NCBI GenBank assembly: GCA_019746155.1
Contig: JAIESJ010000004.1
Coordinates: 1 to 8,407 of the forward strand
DNA length: 8,407 nt
Origin: Burkholderiales bacterium
GTDB taxonomy: Bacteria > Pseudomonadota > Gammaproteobacteria > Burkholderiales > SG8-41
Direction: 5' to 3'
Position 1 is the stretch's first letter; each line of letters begins with the position of its first letter. The position numbers were made by a program, and so were the translations under genes. This document shows, in pieces, positions 6,556 through 8,407 of the stretch. The notes under the pieces were generated by a model. The model was not told where the DNA came from and did not search any database. It saw only the letters and a program-made list of their open reading frames with translations.

Positions 6556-7401
6556 ATGTCCATTTGGTTGCTGCGGGCACTGGCCAGGCTGCCGCTTTCC
6601 TGGTTGCACGGCGCGGGTGTTACGCTCGGCTGGATAGTCTATGGATTGTCAGCCCGGTATCAACGGCGTCTCCAGGAAAATCTTTATGGCAGCGGGCTTT
6701 GCCAGGGGACTTCCGCCTGCCGCAAGCTGCTCCATCGGGTGGTCGCCGAAACCGGCAAGGGTGTGACCGAGCTCATCGCCGTATGGTTCGGCCCGGACGA
6801 GAGGATTTCCAAACTGGTCCGCTGCGATACCTGGCATGTGGTCGAAGCGGCGCGGCGCGGCGGCAGAGGGCTGATTTTTCTGACGCCGCATCTTGGGTGC
6901 TTCGAAATTTCCGCACTCTACGGCGCGCAGCGCCTGCCGATCACGGTGCTCTACCGTCCACCCAAGTTGCGCTGGCTCGAGCCGCTGATGATTGCCGGCC
7001 GCAGCCGCTGGCAGTCGACCGTGGCGCCCGCCACCCTGAGAGGAGTGCGCATGCTCTACAAGGCGCTGCAGCGCGGCGAGGCGATCGGGCTGCTGCCGGA
7101 TCAGGCGCCGGGCGTGGGCGAAGGGGCATGGGCCGATTTTTTCGGTCGCCCGGCGTATACCATGACGCTGGTGTCACGGCTGCAGAAAACAACGGGTGCG
7201 GCGGTGATCATGGCATTTGCCGAGCGCCTGCCGCACGGCGCCGGCTACCATCTTCACTTGCAACCGGTGCCGACCGAGAACCTGGACGAGACCGCGCTCA
7301 ACCGGGCAATTGAAGATTTGGTGCGCACCTGCCCGGCGCAGTATTTATGGAGTTACAACCGCTACAAAATTCCGGCCGGTGCGAAGGGGCCGGAATTTTG
7401 A
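6556..7401 (+). CDS. LpxL/HtrB-family lysophospholipid (lipid A) acyltransferase, first copy
   Basis: An inner-membrane acyltransferase expected to add a secondary acyl chain to the lipid A precursor on the cytoplasmic face. It has 281 residues from ATG 6556. A GTG at 6547 is an alternative adding three residues, and neither start has a strong ribosome site. Residues 3-31 form a hydrophobic N-terminal anchor. The HX4E catalytic motif is His112-Glu117 in TPHLGCFE. LLPDQAPG is at 179-186, followed by ADFFGRPAYT, the acceptor-site block of the family. YLWSYNRYK is the usual C-terminal WxxxR-like ending. Compared with the next gene it lacks the NLRLCFP-type element after the anchor, so the two are not recent duplicates. 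Chain-length preference and order of action cannot be told. It is followed after one base by a small ORF and then the second acyltransferase. Confidence 0.88.
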   Translation: MSIWLLRALARLPLSWLHGAGVTLGWIVYGLSARYQRRLQENLYGSGLCQGTSACRKLLHRVVAETGKGVTELIAVWFGPDERISKLVRCDTWHVVEAARRGGRGLIFLTPHLGCFEISALYGAQRLPITVLYRPPKLRWLEPLMIAGRSRWQSTVAPATLRGVRMLYKALQRGEAIGLLPDQAPGVGEGAWADFFGRPAYTMTLVSRLQKTTGAAVIMAFAERLPHGAGYHLHLQPVPTENLDETALNRAIEDLVRTCPAQYLWSYNRYKIPAGAKGPEF

Positions 7402-7402
7402 C

Positions 7403-7567
7403 ATGAAGAGACAGGAAAAAGGGGAGAAGATCAGGCCCGGCTTTCCCTTATGGACGAAGTTTGCGCTGGTCTTTGATCGCCGGGAAATTATGAGGGCGAG
7501 TCCCGAGATGGCGTCGGTTTCTCCACGCCGCCTGCTTCATGCCACGCTGCAGGCGTACTCATGCTGA
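7403..7567 (+). CDS. Possible 54-residue hypothetical ORF between the two acyltransferases
   Basis: ATG 7403 follows the first acyltransferase stop by one base, and a weak GGA lies 8 bases before it. The frame ends at TGA 7565-7567, overlapping the second acyltransferase start (ATG 7561) by 7 bases. That layout suits translational coupling. The product is basic, opens MKRQEKGEK and ends LLHATLQAYSC, with no membrane segment, signal peptide or known domain that I recognise. About two thirds of its third codon positions are G or C, which does not settle whether it is coding. It may simply be an untranslated spacer. Confidence 0.3.
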   Translation: MKRQEKGEKIRPGFPLWTKFALVFDRREIMRASPEMASVSPRRLLHATLQAYSC

Positions 7568-8407
7568 CACGCTTGGGACTCGCCGTCATCTGGCTGCTGC
7601 ATTTTCTGCCGCTGGCATTGCTGGCGCCGGTCGGCCGCGCCTTCGGCATGCTGCTCTATGCCCTGGCACATGAGCGCCGAAAGGTGGCTCAAACCAATCT
7701 CAGGCTGTGTTTTCCCGCGTTGAGCGAAGCCGAGCACGTGGCGTTGGCGCGCCGGCATTTCCGGGCCTTCGGCAGAAGCTTGGTCGAGCACGGCATTCTG
7801 TGGTGGTCATCCAGAGAGCGGGTGCAGCGTCTGATCCGGATCGAGGGGCTGGAACACTGGCGGGCGGTCGCCGATCGCCCCGTCATCTGGCTCGCGCCGC
7901 ATTTCGTCGGGCTCGACATGGGCGGCATACGCCTGGGATCCGAATACCGCGTCGCCTCGGTCTACAGCCACCAGAAGAACCCGGTGTTCGACGCTATCCT
8001 TTATCACGGCCGCACGCGCTTCGTGATGCCCGAGCTGTTCTCGCGCCAGCAGGGCATGCGCCCGCTGGTCAAGGCGATGCGCCAGGGGCTGCCTTTCTAT
8101 TATCTGCCGGACATGGATTTCGGCGAACGCGACTCGATTTTCGTGCCGTTTTTCGGCGTGCCGGCGGCGACCATCACCGGCTTGTCGCGCATTGCGCGCC
8201 TTGCCGGTGCCGTGGTGGTGCCGGCGGTGACGCGGCAGTTGCCCGGCAGCGATGGGTATGAACTCCGGTTTTATCCGGCGTGGGAGAATTTTCCGAGCGA
8301 AGACGCCGAGGCGGACGCGCGGCGCATGAACGCTTTCATCGAGGAGCGCGTGCGGGAAATGCCGGAGCAGTACTTCTGGCTGCACAAGCGCTTCAAGACG
8401 CGGCCGC
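7561..8407 (+). CDS. LpxL/HtrB-family lipid A acyltransferase, second copy, 3'-truncated
   Basis: An open frame from ATG 7561 runs off the window with 282 codons visible. Only a few C-terminal residues are likely missing. Residues 5-35 are a hydrophobic anchor (LGLAVIWLLHFLPLALLAP). NLRLCFPALSEAE at 46-58 is typical of LpxL proteins. The catalytic HX4D motif is His114-Asp119 in APHFVGLD. LPDMDFGERDSIFVPFFGVPAAT (from residue 182) and the C-terminal QYFWLHKRFKTRP are family hallmarks. It is membrane-bound and should transfer an acyl chain to the lipid A precursor. The ribosome site is weak (AGG 7 bases upstream), so coupling to upstream translation is plausible. The tandem arrangement suggests two successive secondary acylations, but which chain each adds is unknown. 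Confidence 0.9.
   Translation, partial: MLTRLGLAVIWLLHFLPLALLAPVGRAFGMLLYALAHERRKVAQTNLRLCFPALSEAEHVALARRHFRAFGRSLVEHGILWWSSRERVQRLIRIEGLEHWRAVADRPVIWLAPHFVGLDMGGIRLGSEYRVASVYSHQKNPVFDAILYHGRTRFVMPELFSRQQGMRPLVKAMRQGLPFYYLPDMDFGERDSIFVPFFGVPAATITGLSRIARLAGAVVVPAVTRQLPGSDGYELRFYPAWENFPSEDAEADARRMNAFIEERVREMPEQYFWLHKRFKTRP

Overview
The window is GC-rich proteobacterial chromosome, most likely from a betaproteobacterium (Nitrosomonadales or Rhodocyclales-like). That rests on the protein sequences, a metK-ahcY-metF cluster with an S-adenosylhomocysteine (SAH) riboswitch, and tandem LpxL-type acyltransferases divergent from metK. I did not identify the species. Most of the window is housekeeping. 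No CRISPR array, tRNA, rRNA, intact insertion sequence or phage gene was seen.

Plus strand, left part. The 5'-truncated ttcA (tRNA 2-thiocytidine synthesis) comes first. It is followed by a short AT-rich spacer holding an 11-bp perfect inverted repeat and a sigma70-like promoter. Next is a small YdaS/Cro-like helix-turn-helix (HTH) coding region that runs in frame into a class V aminotransferase of the alanine/serine-glyoxylate type. The junction has a T7 run. Losing one T would turn the apparent fusion into two genes overlapping at ATGA. A long hairpin sits on the aminotransferase stop codon.

Minus strand, centre. metK, ahcY and metF read in this order, a complete set for making SAM, removing SAH and supplying 5-methyl-THF. 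The metK-ahcY gap is packed with hairpins and a diverged second copy of the metK 3' end, then a well-formed SAH riboswitch directly in front of ahcY. The ahcY-metF gap is bounded by a 12-bp inverted repeat and carries what looks like a decayed C-terminal piece of a four-helix-bundle protein gene. A four-unit heptamer repeat at the metF edge has become the first codons of metF.

Plus strand, right part. Divergent from metK are two LpxL/HtrB-family lipid A acyltransferases, separated by a possible 54-residue ORF. The second runs off the window. The points most worth checking are the HTH/aminotransferase junction, the repeat-derived metF start, the inverted-repeat-bounded remnant, and the triple repeat between metK and the riboswitch.
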